Origin: Clostridia bacterium
GTDB taxonomy: Bacteria; Bacillota; Clostridia; Oscillospirales; Acutalibacteraceae
Length of the DNA stretch: 56,270 nucleotides
Assembly (NCBI GenBank): GCA_017397845.1
Contig: JAFQHU010000012.1
Span: 1 to 56,270 of the forward strand
Reading direction: 5' to 3'
The notes beneath the pieces were generated by a model. The model ran no database searches, was not told the origin of the DNA, and saw nothing but the letters and a program-made list of their open reading frames with translations. Positions 6,931 to 15,144 of the stretch are shown in pieces (within the stretch, counting starts at the first letter, position 1; each line of letters opens with the position of its first letter). Both the position numbers and the translations under genes were made by a program.

Positions 6931-7926
6931 ATGAATAACGAGAATAATTCGGCGGTAATGTCTGACGTGGTTTTATCTACCCGGATAAGATTGGCACGAA
7001 ACCTCAAACAGTATCCTTTCCCTTCCCGGCTTGACCGTGACGAAAAAAAGTCTGTCTGTACTCTTATAAAGGATGCCTTGGAGGATGAAAAGCTCATTTA
7101 TACGGATATGGAGACGCTTTCCGCCGCAGAGGCGGTGTCTTTGGCGGAAAGGCATCTCATCAGTGCGGAGTTTGCATCCAACGGAACAGGCAGATCGCTC
7201 CTGCTTTCAGAAAACGAGGATATAAGTCTGATGCTTTGCGAAGAGGACCATATCCGTATTCAGATTATCGAGCCGGGTTTGTCACTTGAAGAGGCTTACA
7301 AAAAAGCGGACCGTATCGATACCGTGCTCGAAAATAAGCTTACCTATGCCTTTGATGAGCGCATAGGCTACCTTACCCAATGTCCCACAGATTTAGGCAC
7401 AGGAATGAGAGCCTCGGTGCTGCTGCATCTGCCCGCCCTTTCACGTAAGGGTGCAGTGAGAAATCTCACCACCACCGTAGCCAAATTGGGTCTTACCCTT
7501 CGCGGCTCTTACGGTGAAGACGGTGAAATTTTGGGAGATATTTATCAGCTCAGCAACCAGGTTACCTTGGGTATTTCCGAAAAAGCTGCCCTGCAGAATC
7601 TTAACTCCATCGCCCGACAGATTGTAACTCAGGAAAAGCAGGCGAGAGCAGTTCTTATCAAGGACGAGGATTTTATGGACAAAATTTTCAGAGCCTACGG
7701 TATACTCAAAAGTGCCTATAAGCTCACCTCAAAGGAGCTTACAAACCTTATCTCTTATGTTCGTCTCGGTGCTGCAGAGGGCCTTTTCGACATTCCGGCG
7801 GAAAAGCTCAGCTCACTTATGACGGAGCTGCAGCCGGCCACAATGAATATTCAGAGTGCAGAGCCTCTTACCCGTTCGCAGCGTGACATAAAGCGTGCGG
7901 AAAGAGTCAGAGAGGTATTAGGTTAA
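6931..7926 (+). CDS. mcsB: McsB, protein arginine kinase
   Basis: 331 residues, slightly shorter than the Bacillus protein (about 360). Phosphagen-kinase motifs are present: STRIRLARNL (about 15-24) for phosphate binding, GTGMRASVLLHLPAL (about 155-169), and a C-terminal RDIKRAERVR. McsB phosphorylates arginines, marking proteins for ClpC/ClpP; it also disables CtsR under stress. The ATG follows the mcsA stop after a single base, so translation is coupled. A terminator-like hairpin lies just after the stop, before clpC. Confidence 0.94.
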   Translation: MNNENNSAVMSDVVLSTRIRLARNLKQYPFPSRLDRDEKKSVCTLIKDALEDEKLIYTDMETLSAAEAVSLAERHLISAEFASNGTGRSLLLSENEDISLMLCEEDHIRIQIIEPGLSLEEAYKKADRIDTVLENKLTYAFDERIGYLTQCPTDLGTGMRASVLLHLPALSRKGAVRNLTTTVAKLGLTLRGSYGEDGEILGDIYQLSNQVTLGISEKAALQNLNSIARQIVTQEKQARAVLIKDEDFMDKIFRAYGILKSAYKLTSKELTNLISYVRLGAAEGLFDIPAEKLSSLMTELQPATMNIQSAEPLTRSQRDIKRAERVREVLG

Positions 7927-7934
7927 ATCAAAGA

Positions 7935-7962
7935 CGGGACGTTAAAAAACGTTCCGTTTTTT
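7935..7962 (+). terminator. intra-operon terminator/attenuator between mcsB and clpC
   Basis: CGGGACGTT (7935-7943) and AACGTTCCG (7948-7956) form a 9-bp stem (one G-U) with an AAAA loop, followed by six T residues. It would lower clpC read-through from the ctsR promoter. No clear separate clpC promoter or CtsR tandem is seen in the 8-47 bases that remain, so clpC probably depends on partial read-through. Confidence 0.75.
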
Positions 7963-7968
7963 AAATGT

Positions 7969-7989
7969 GCAATTCTCATTGAGAATTGC
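7969..7989. repeat. palindrome, likely remnant of a dispersed repeat
   Basis: GCAATTCTCA (7969-7978) and TGAGAATTGC (7980-7989) are perfect inverted arms around one base. Similar AATTC/TGCA-rich palindromic pieces occur at 23083-23334 and 36856-36888, suggesting a family of small non-coding repeats in this genome. Confidence 0.45.
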
Positions 7990-8009
7990 GAATTACAGGA
8001 GGAAAAATT

Positions 8010-10442
8010 ATGTATAAATTCACAGGCTTTACAGAAAGGGCAAACCGAGCCCTCAATTCCGCTGTGGAAATCGCGGAAAATTTCGGTCACACATATATCG
8101 GCACGGAGCATCTGCTTGCCGGAATAGTCAGAGAGGATAACGGGGCAGGTACCACTGCTCTGATTTCTAAGGGTGTTAATTATCAGCGTGTTATGGAGCT
8201 TATAAAAAAGAATATAGGCATCGGTATTCCTACCGTTCTTTCTCCCGATGATTTTTCACCGCGGTGCAAAGGTGTTATCGAGCTTTCCGTGGCTTTGGCG
8301 GGAAAAGAAAATTCGGGCTACATCGGTACGGAGCATTTGCTTTGTGCCATGCTCAAAGAAAACGATAACAGTGCCTGCTTTCTTCTTTCCCAAATGGGGC
8401 TTTCACCCCATATTCTTTTAAGTCAGGTTCGATCAAACACCGCAAACAGCTTTCAGGGCAGATTTTCCGATAAAAAGAGTACCGAAAAGGAAAGCACACC
8501 GAATCTCGACAAATACGGACAGGATCTTACGGAAAAGGCACACAAGGGAGCTATTGATCCTGTCATAGGCAGAGAAAAGGAAATCGAAAGAGTTATACAG
8601 ATTCTTTGCCGCAGAAATAAAAATAACCCCTGCCTTATCGGTGAGCCCGGTGTGGGAAAAACAGCAATAGCCGAGGGACTTGCACTTAAAATAGCAAAGG
8701 GTGAGGTTCCGGAGCTTCTCAGCGACAAAAGAATCGTCAGTCTCGACCTCACGGGTATGGTGGCGGGCACCAAATACCGAGGAGATTTCGAGGAAAGAAT
8801 CAAGCATTGTATAGACGAGGTAACCAAAAGCAAAAGGGTGATTCTTTTTATCGACGAGGTGCATAATCTTATCGGCACAGGTTCCGCCGAGGGTGCCGTG
8901 GACGCGGCAAATATCCTTAAACCCTCTTTGGCGAGAAGTGAGCTGCAGGTGATCGGCGCCACCACCTTGGAGGAGTACAGAAAGTATATCGAAAAGGATT
9001 CGGCTTTGGAAAGACGTTTTCAGCCTGTCAAGGTAGGGGAGCCTACTCAGGAGGAAACGGTGGAGATTTTGAAGGGGCTTCGCGATAAATATGAGGCACA
9101 TCATAAGGTGAAAATAACCGACGAAGCAATAAATGCCGCCGTTAAAATGTCGTCAAGATATATCAGCGACCGCTTTCTGCCCGATAAGGCGATAGATCTT
9201 ATTGATGAGGCGGCTTCAAAGGTAAGACTTGCGGGGTATATTGCTCCGCCCGAAATAAAAGAAGCGGAGGAAAAGCTGAAATCTTTGCAGGAGGAAAAGG
9301 CCGCCGCCATAAATAATCAGGACTTTGAGCGTGCAGCGGCTTTGCGAGACAGAGAAAAGGAGCTTATGAGTGAAATCACCGTAGGAAGAACCCGCTGGAA
9401 GGAAGAAAAAAGAGGCGGGACAGGTAACGTGACGGCGAAAGAAGTGGCTGAAATTATTGCCGGATGGACGGGTATTCCCGCCGACGAGCTTACAAAGCAG
9501 GAAAGCGAGCGTCTTTTGAAAATGGAGGATATTCTCCACGAAAGAATTATCGGTCAATCCGCTGCGGTTTCTGCCGTTTCAAAGGCTTTGCGCCGAGGCA
9601 GAAGCGGACTTAAGGACCCGAACAGACCCATGGGCTCCTTTATATTTCTCGGACCCACGGGTGTGGGTAAAACAGAGCTTTGCAAGGCTTTGGGTGCGGC
9701 GGTATTCGGTGACGAAAATGCCGTAATCCGATTTGATATGAGTGAATTTATGGAAAAACACAATGCTTCCCGTCTCGTGGGCTCACCTCCGGGCTATGTG
9801 GGCTATGAGGAGGGCGGTCAGCTGACGGAAAAGGTGAGAAGAAAGCCCTACAGTGTTATCCTTTTTGACGAAATAGAAAAGGCACATCCCGATGTGTTCA
9901 ATATGCTTCTGCAGATTTTGGATGACGGTATCCTCACCGATTCTCAGGGCAGAAAAGTAGATTTCCGTAACACGGTAATTATCATGACCTCTAACCTCGG
10001 TGCCAAGCTTATAGCGGGAGAGAATTCATCCATCGGCTTTACAAAGAGTGCTCTTTCCGACGATGAGCGTATTTCTCAGGCGGTAACGGGTGAGCTGAAA
10101 AAGGCTTTCCGCCCCGAATTTTTAAACCGTATAGATGAGATTATTATTTTTAAACAGCTTAAAAAGGACGAAATAGAGCAGATTGCCGCCAATATGCTGA
10201 AAAATCTTAAATCAAGACTTGCCGAGCTGGAAATCGAGGTGGATTTTACGGCGGACACCGTTTCTTTTGTAAGCGACAAAGGTTTCGATCCTCTTTATGG
10301 GGCGAGACCTTTGCGCAGGGCAATACAGACAAAGATAGAGGATGTTCTGTCTGAAAAAATATTGGACGGTACCGTGGAAAAGGGTAAAAAATATCTTTGT
10401 GATGTTAAGGACGGAAAAGTCACGGTGAATGCGGAGTGCTGA
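8010..10442 (+). CDS. clpC: ClpC, AAA+ unfoldase of the ClpCP protease
   Basis: 810 residues from the ATG at 8010, chosen because AGGAGG (7997-8002) precedes it; in-frame codons further upstream lack a site. Domains in order: N-terminal double Clp repeat, AAA+ module 1 (Walker A GEPGVGKTA, Walker B ILFIDEVHN), a middle domain with UVR motif (NNQDFERAAALRDREKE), AAA+ module 2 (GPTGVGKTE, VILFDEIEKA), and a C-terminal D2 small domain. SSIGF carries the IGF-type loop that docks ClpP. It unfolds substrates, including arginine-phosphorylated ones, for ClpP degradation; clpP is not in this window. Confidence 0.97.
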   Translation: MYKFTGFTERANRALNSAVEIAENFGHTYIGTEHLLAGIVREDNGAGTTALISKGVNYQRVMELIKKNIGIGIPTVLSPDDFSPRCKGVIELSVALAGKENSGYIGTEHLLCAMLKENDNSACFLLSQMGLSPHILLSQVRSNTANSFQGRFSDKKSTEKESTPNLDKYGQDLTEKAHKGAIDPVIGREKEIERVIQILCRRNKNNPCLIGEPGVGKTAIAEGLALKIAKGEVPELLSDKRIVSLDLTGMVAGTKYRGDFEERIKHCIDEVTKSKRVILFIDEVHNLIGTGSAEGAVDAANILKPSLARSELQVIGATTLEEYRKYIEKDSALERRFQPVKVGEPTQEETVEILKGLRDKYEAHHKVKITDEAINAAVKMSSRYISDRFLPDKAIDLIDEAASKVRLAGYIAPPEIKEAEEKLKSLQEEKAAAINNQDFERAAALRDREKELMSEITVGRTRWKEEKRGGTGNVTAKEVAEIIAGWTGIPADELTKQESERLLKMEDILHERIIGQSAAVSAVSKALRRGRSGLKDPNRPMGSFIFLGPTGVGKTELCKALGAAVFGDENAVIRFDMSEFMEKHNASRLVGSPPGYVGYEEGGQLTEKVRRKPYSVILFDEIEKAHPDVFNMLLQILDDGILTDSQGRKVDFRNTVIIMTSNLGAKLIAGENSSIGFTKSALSDDERISQAVTGELKKAFRPEFLNRIDEIIIFKQLKKDEIEQIAANMLKNLKSRLAELEIEVDFTADTVSFVSDKGFDPLYGARPLRRAIQTKIEDVLSEKILDGTVEKGKKYLCDVKDGKVTVNAEC

Positions 10443-10452
10443 GCGCAGAAAA

Positions 10453-10474
10453 GGCGGGGTGACCCTACCCCGCC
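10453..10474. terminator. GC-rich hairpin after clpC
   Basis: GGCGGGGT (10453-10460) pairs with ACCCCGCC (10467-10474). It lies 11 bp past the clpC stop between convergent genes. No T-run follows, so termination efficiency is uncertain; it may instead protect the 3' end. The remaining 90 bases to the ybaK stop show nothing further. Confidence 0.5.
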
Positions 10475-10564
10475 GTAAAACAGTCGCAAACTGTACCTGA
10501 TATTTGATTGTTTAACAAATCAGTGTTAAACAATCCGCCGCAAAAGCAAAAAGCTGATACTTTT

Positions 10565-11044
10565 TTATACTGTCACGTCGGCTGTGCCCACGGGTATAAT
10601 TCCGGACAAGTCCTCAAAGGACAGCTCAACCTGATAGCCGATTTTCCCCGCGCTGAAAATCACCGTGGGGAAATTCTTTGCCGTAAAATGTGCCGTGGTG
10701 GCGAATTGCTTTTTCATTCCTATAGGGGAGCACCCGCCGTGAATATATCCCGTAAGAGGCAAAAGCTCCTTTGACTTTATCATGGCGATGCTCTTTTCGC
10801 CTACAGCTTTGGCTCCCTTTTTTAGGTCAAGCTCTTCAGCCACGGGAATCATAAAAACATAATAGCTTTTTGATGCGCCCTGTGTGACGAGAGTTTTGAA
10901 AACTTGAGCGGGATTTTGACCCAAAAGCTCCGCCACCTCGGTGCCGCTTACAGCTCCCGAACAGGCATAGGAATGAGCCGTGTACGGGATTTTCTTTTGC
11001 TCAAGGATTCGCATTACGTTGGTTTTTTCTTCTTTTTTAGCCAT
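10565..11044 (-). CDS. ybaK: YbaK/EbsC-type Cys-tRNA(Pro) deacylase
   Basis: 159 residues matching the YbaK family across its length: SGAVSGTEVAELLGQNPAQVFKTL, an AVGEKSIAMIKSKELLPLTGY segment and GGCSPIGMKKQF, here quoted as separate short motifs around residues 25-45, 80-98 and 102-113. The catalytic Lys of the family is expected in VFKTL. The enzyme hydrolyses Cys-tRNA(Pro) made in error by prolyl-tRNA synthetase. Its ATG overlaps the stop of the alpha-galactosidase gene by one base (TAATG), so the two are translationally coupled, though no functional link is obvious. Confidence 0.88.
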   Translation of the reverse strand: MAKKEEKTNVMRILEQKKIPYTAHSYACSGAVSGTEVAELLGQNPAQVFKTLVTQGASKSYYVFMIPVAEELDLKKGAKAVGEKSIAMIKSKELLPLTGYIHGGCSPIGMKKQFATTAHFTAKNFPTVIFSAGKIGYQVELSFEDLSGIIPVGTADVTV

Positions 11045-13143
11045 TACTGTACCTTTTCAAAAATAATAATCTTTGACTCCAAAGAGCCGCCCATTTCATA
11101 ATCAAGACCCACATTCATAAGATATGCACCGCTGAGGATTTTTTCTTTGCCCTCATACTCAAATTTATAAAGTGCATTTTCTTCAAGTCCCGCTAAATTA
11201 ATATGATAAAACTTATCGTTAAAAAATGTGGTAACATCGGTGCAAAGGAAAAGCACGCACTGATTACCTCGGACATATTCGTTGGCATAAATGCTGTCTT
11301 TGGCGAAGTTAGCAAGTCGGTGAAGAGCACCGAATTGAACTGTTTCGCGGATTTGTTTATAAAGAGAAATATATTTTTTATGTATCTCAAGCTCTTTTTC
11401 ATCGTATTTGAGCAAATTGCCGCCGATGGAAAGAGAGCCTTGCATGGTTACATTAAATCGGAAATCCCAATCCCTCGGTCTGCTTCCGCGGTTGGTATCC
11501 GTTACCCATGCACGCATTGATTTGGTGGGATAAATAAGAGAAAAGCCCTCCTGAATGGTGAGACGGTCAATGGGGTCCGTGTCGTCACTCGTCCATACCA
11601 TATCAAAATGTGAAAGTGCACCGAGATCTGCTCTTCCGCCGCCGGAGGCACAGCACTCGATCTGAAGTCCCGGATGCTTCGCCTTAAGCTTGTCGGCTAT
11701 GTCGTAAACTGCCTTGGTATGTCTGTACCAAAGCTCCTGCGGATTTTCCAAATTTTCAGCACCCGTTTCCGAATAGGCACGGTTCATATCCCATTTGATA
11801 TAGCTGATATCGTATTCATTGAGCATATCGTCCATACAAGAAAAAACATACTGCTGAACATCCTCTCTGGTAAGATTGAGAACGAGCTGATTGCGAAGGA
11901 GAGTGGATTTTCTTGTATCGTAGTGGTATGCCCATTCGGGGTGGGAGCGGTAAAGGTCAGAGTCGGGATTTACCATCTCCGGCTCAAACCACAGACCGAA
12001 CTTCATACCCAAACTTTTTACCTTGTCGATAAGAGGCTTCAGACCGTCGGGGAACTTTTCTTTATTCACATACCAGTCACCAAGACCTGCGTGATCGTCC
12101 TTTCTCTGGCCGAACCAACCGTCATCCATAACAAAAAGCTCACAGCCTACATCTGCGGCAATTTCTGCCAATTTCTGCTGACCTTCGCAGTTGACATCAA
12201 ACCAGGTAGCCTCCCAGCTGTTATAGAGAACGGGAAGGGGCTCTTTTGCAAAGGAACGGGGCAGAATGTATTCAACGGCATAGTCGTTCATAAGGTTACT
12301 CATTTTGCCGAAGCCCTGAACATAACCGCAGTAAACAGAGGGTGCAGTAAAGCTTTCGCCCCCATGAAGATTATACGAAAAGTCGAAATCATTGATGCCG
12401 ATAACCGCTCTGGTAACACCGACACAGTCACGGGAAATCTCGACTTTGAAATTACCCGACCAGGCAAGTGCACCGAAAAATACATCGCCCTGCTTTTCGT
12501 CGGCATTCTGTGAAAGAACAAAGAAGGGACTTACCGTATGATCGCTGCCGCCCTTGCGGCTCTCATAGGTGAGAACACCGTTTTTAACCTTTGTTTCTTC
12601 CTTTCTAAATTCAGCCAGCCAGGTACCGTTGAAGTTGGTGGAGGTATAGGGACGCTTTGAGGGGAAGTTGAATTCACCCGAAGCAATCTTGCCCAAAACG
12701 ACAAGAGAGTCAGAGCAGTTTCTGATTACGCTCCAACGCTCGATAATGTCCGTGTTTTCACGAAGCTTATAAAAAAGGGAGACCTCTAATTTGTAGGGCT
12801 TATCCTCAAGTATGATTTCAAGAACAAATGCGCCGTCATCCTCGCTGATATTGAAATCCTTATAGGTAAGGAGTGCATCTCTGCAACCGTCGGGATAGGT
12901 GCAGGTCAAAGCAACAGGTCTGAAGGCAGCACCGCCATAGGGAAGATATTCCGTCTTTGAAAAATCCTTTGCCGGGTTGTTTGAGTTTCTTTCCCATGGT
13001 TTGTAATTACAGAAATAATCGTCCACGTTACATTTTTTGCCCCAATGAAGATGATTTAATTCACCCTCACAGTTTACCCCCATGACATAATGGGTATTTT
13101 CGGTTTCAAGAATAAATATTCCGTCGCGTTCTAAAATAATCAT
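11044..13143 (-). CDS. GH36 alpha-galactosidase
   Basis: 699 residues from the ATG at 13143, preferred because AGAGGAA lies just upstream; longer in-frame starts lack a site. Domains: N-terminal beta-sandwich (about 1-300), (beta/alpha)8 barrel and a C-terminal beta domain, as in family 36. The nucleophile is Asp452 in KWDMNR and the acid/base Asp about 520 in WTSDDTDP. DDGWFGQR and GLWFEPEMVNP are further family signatures. No signal peptide is present, so it acts in the cytoplasm on imported raffinose-type or galactomannan oligosaccharides. Transcribed with ybaK. No sugar transporter is adjacent. Confidence 0.95.
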   Translation of the reverse strand: MIILERDGIFILETENTHYVMGVNCEGELNHLHWGKKCNVDDYFCNYKPWERNSNNPAKDFSKTEYLPYGGAAFRPVALTCTYPDGCRDALLTYKDFNISEDDGAFVLEIILEDKPYKLEVSLFYKLRENTDIIERWSVIRNCSDSLVVLGKIASGEFNFPSKRPYTSTNFNGTWLAEFRKEETKVKNGVLTYESRKGGSDHTVSPFFVLSQNADEKQGDVFFGALAWSGNFKVEISRDCVGVTRAVIGINDFDFSYNLHGGESFTAPSVYCGYVQGFGKMSNLMNDYAVEYILPRSFAKEPLPVLYNSWEATWFDVNCEGQQKLAEIAADVGCELFVMDDGWFGQRKDDHAGLGDWYVNKEKFPDGLKPLIDKVKSLGMKFGLWFEPEMVNPDSDLYRSHPEWAYHYDTRKSTLLRNQLVLNLTREDVQQYVFSCMDDMLNEYDISYIKWDMNRAYSETGAENLENPQELWYRHTKAVYDIADKLKAKHPGLQIECCASGGGRADLGALSHFDMVWTSDDTDPIDRLTIQEGFSLIYPTKSMRAWVTDTNRGSRPRDWDFRFNVTMQGSLSIGGNLLKYDEKELEIHKKYISLYKQIRETVQFGALHRLANFAKDSIYANEYVRGNQCVLFLCTDVTTFFNDKFYHINLAGLEENALYKFEYEGKEKILSGAYLMNVGLDYEMGGSLESKIIIFEKVQ

Positions 13144-13696
13144 ATTAAATTCCTCTTTCTCCTTATTTGGTTTCGGTACGAGTATAACATTTTTCATTAA
13201 GGAATACAAGGCAAAGAGAAAATCATTTTTTGTTTTTGCAATATAATCGCCGGGGTGTATGCCATCACGGTAAGCGGTAGTGTATGGGTGTCCTCAGCAT
13301 CGGTTGAAGCTTTTTATAAATATCAAGCTTTTAATACTCGGATTGCATTGTTATCAAAGCGTACCTGTTAAAATAAAAATTTATAATAGCTAGATTTACT
13401 TTTATTATTTTCGTTTTAATAAAACATCAAGGTTTTTCACGCTCAAGCCGCTAAGGCCTTTACTTTTGCACAGTCGAGCGCAAAAGTAAACAAAACGCCC
13501 TTTTGCCTCGGAAAATACTTTCCTCGGTGACCGCCTTCGCCGGCTCGGCGGAGATAAGAAACTGCCGTGGATTTTTATGCTTATGTTTGGTGTTTATTGC
13601 CTGCTTTAGTTGTGTTGTACCTTTTATCTTTCAGTACCTCCATACAAACTGTTTTACATGGGAACCGCAAGAGGTAGTGTGCAAAGATAACCGATG
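13144..13696. other. gene-free interval with a stem-loop at 13459-13490
   Basis: No convincing gene lies between the divergent GH36 and GH43 genes. TTTACTTTTGC (13459-13469) pairs perfectly with GCAAAAGTAAA (13480-13490), an 11-bp stem. A short plus-strand reading frame (13503-13697) has neither a ribosome site nor protein-like composition. The AT-rich part near 13370-13430 may hold promoters, but none is clear. Confidence 0.5.
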
Positions 13697-13731
13697 AGAT
13701 TTAATCTTTACTGAAAGGTTTCTTTTTACGG
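13697..13731 (+). repeat. 35-bp inverted repeat, left copy
   Basis: Begins AGATTTAATCTTTACTGAAA and ends TTTTTACGG. Its reverse complement recurs at 17554-17588 with 33 of 35 positions identical. Together the copies flank the GH43, 30-residue, malY and phosphoesterase genes. Confidence 0.8.
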
Positions 13732-13876
13732 AGCTGACTGCAGAGCTTTTCGGAAAAGCAGACAGAGCGGGAAGCTCTTTCTGCGGGAGAAAATGCTGAT
13801 AATAATTTTATTCTCTTCTTGAAATCTGGCTGTGTATGTTATATAATCATCTTAACAAATAAAAGGAGAAAATGTT

Positions 13877-14824
13877 ATGCATTTACTAAAGGTTGACAAA
13901 GCTCACTATCAGGGTCAGGCTGATCCTTATATCATAAAAAGCGGCGGCAGATATTATATTTATGTCACAGGTCACGATGCCGTTTATCTTTATCATTCTG
14001 ACCGTCTTTTTGACGGGTGGGAATACTACGGACCCGTTATGACCATGAAGGGTCACGATTCTTTCTGGGCTCCGAGTGTTATAGAGCTTGACGGTAAATT
14101 TTATATGTATAATTCCGTCGAAATTTATAACGACACCCCCGACAATGGCGGCCACAGAGGAGCCATGCACGTATCCGTTTCGGACAGTCCCTTCGGCCCC
14201 TTCGGTGATACGAAACAGATTCTGCATCCCTTTTCCATTGACTCACATATCGTAAAAAATGAGGCGGGTCTTTTCCTCTTTTATTCCTCAAACAAATTTG
14301 AGGGTGACAGAATAGGCACCTGCATATATGTAGACAGAATGCTTGACCCACTTACTCCTGAGGGAAAGCCGGTGCTTGTGCTGGAGCCGACGCTCGATGA
14401 GGATATTTACCGCAGAGACAGATATAAAAAGGGTCAGCATTGGCACACCATAGAGGGAGCCTTTTATTTCAGAGAGGGTGATTGGCATTACCTTATGTAT
14501 TCGGGTAACTGTTTCGAACAGCCTACATATTATATCGGCTATGCCCGCGCAAAAACCGACGAAACTGACCTTACGAAAATCAAATTCGAAAAATATCCCG
14601 ACAAAGACACCTATCACCCTGTGCTTAAGGCAAACGAATTTGAGGAGGGTACGGGACACCATTCCATGATAAAAGAGGACGGTCAATGGTACGCCGTTTA
14701 CCATGCACGTGATTACGGATATGAAAATGGTACGAGTGCTTTCGATGCCCGTAATGCCAGAATATGCAAATTAAATGTCGAAAATGGAATAATTACTGCT
14801 GAGAGATACGAAGATCATATATAA
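13877..14824 (+). CDS. GH43 family glycoside hydrolase
   Basis: 315 residues, a single five-bladed beta-propeller domain. The three family-43 acids can be placed: general base Asp16 in QADPYII, pKa-modulating Asp122 in SIDSHI, and general acid Glu193 in TIEGAF. Other blades show FWAPSVIELDGKFYMY. Members cleave arabinose, xylose or galactose from plant polysaccharides; the exact specificity is not readable. No signal peptide, so the substrate is an imported oligosaccharide. Ribosome site AAAGGAG precedes the ATG. Expressed alone, ending at a strong hairpin. It fits with araD and GH30 located near 27-29 kb as part of an arabinose/galactose-rich glycan diet. Confidence 0.9.
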   Translation: MHLLKVDKAHYQGQADPYIIKSGGRYYIYVTGHDAVYLYHSDRLFDGWEYYGPVMTMKGHDSFWAPSVIELDGKFYMYNSVEIYNDTPDNGGHRGAMHVSVSDSPFGPFGDTKQILHPFSIDSHIVKNEAGLFLFYSSNKFEGDRIGTCIYVDRMLDPLTPEGKPVLVLEPTLDEDIYRRDRYKKGQHWHTIEGAFYFREGDWHYLMYSGNCFEQPTYYIGYARAKTDETDLTKIKFEKYPDKDTYHPVLKANEFEEGTGHHSMIKEDGQWYAVYHARDYGYENGTSAFDARNARICKLNVENGIITAERYEDHI

Positions 14825-14829
14825 AAAAG

Positions 14830-14867
14830 GAACCATTGTAAATCCGAAAAGGGCTTTACAATGGTTC
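14830..14867 (+). terminator. strong 13-bp terminator hairpin
   Basis: GAACCATTGTAAA (14830-14842) pairs perfectly with TTTACAATGGTTC (14855-14867), followed by TTT. It ends the GH43 transcript 6 bp after the stop. Confidence 0.8.
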
Positions 14868-14897
14868 TTTAAGGTTGCGCGTCTGTAACAGAGAGGA

Positions 14898-14990
14898 TTA
14901 TTCTGCGAACAGCTCTCCGCTCATAAGGTTTTCAAAAAAAGCTTTTACGAAATAAACGACGTCCGATAAAAATGCGATAATTGCCAACAT
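14898..14990 (-). CDS. 30-residue hydrophobic peptide with a perfect ribosome site
   Basis: Minus-strand ATG at 14990, stop TAA at 14898-14900; AAAGGAGGAG lies 5-6 bases upstream of the start. The peptide begins MLAIIAFLSDVVYFVKAFFE and ends in NLMSGELFAE. It has a hydrophobic/amphipathic helix and an acidic end, reminiscent of small membrane peptides, type I toxin peptides or AgrD-like signals, but no family can be named. It lies between the GH43 terminator and the malY promoter, divergent from malY. The ideal ribosome site is the main evidence that it is translated. Confidence 0.55.
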   Translation of the reverse strand: MLAIIAFLSDVVYFVKAFFENLMSGELFAE

Positions 14991-15084
14991 ATTGACTCCT
15001 CCTTTGATTTTGTAAGCTTATAGTAGCATATGTGTTATACGGTAAGGAAGCGTATTTGTTAATAAAAAGTGAACAAAAAATCCG

Positions 15085-15113
15085 TTGACTTAGACATTCC
15101 TTAGTGTTAAACT
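15085..15113 (+). promoter_or_regulatory. probable malY promoter
   Basis: TTGACT (15085-15090), 17 bp, then TAAACT (15108-15113) preceded by TG at 15105-15106 as an extended -10. The -10 box is weak, four of six matches. The malY ATG follows 32 bp later with ribosome site AAGGAG. Confidence 0.5.
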
Positions 15114-15144
15114 AAAGACAGAACAAAATAAGGAGAAAAAAGAT

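Noticed and set aside
11674..12513. 279-codon frame opposite the GH36 gene
   Set aside because: Antisense shadow; the GH36 catalytic motifs lie on the other strand across the same bases.
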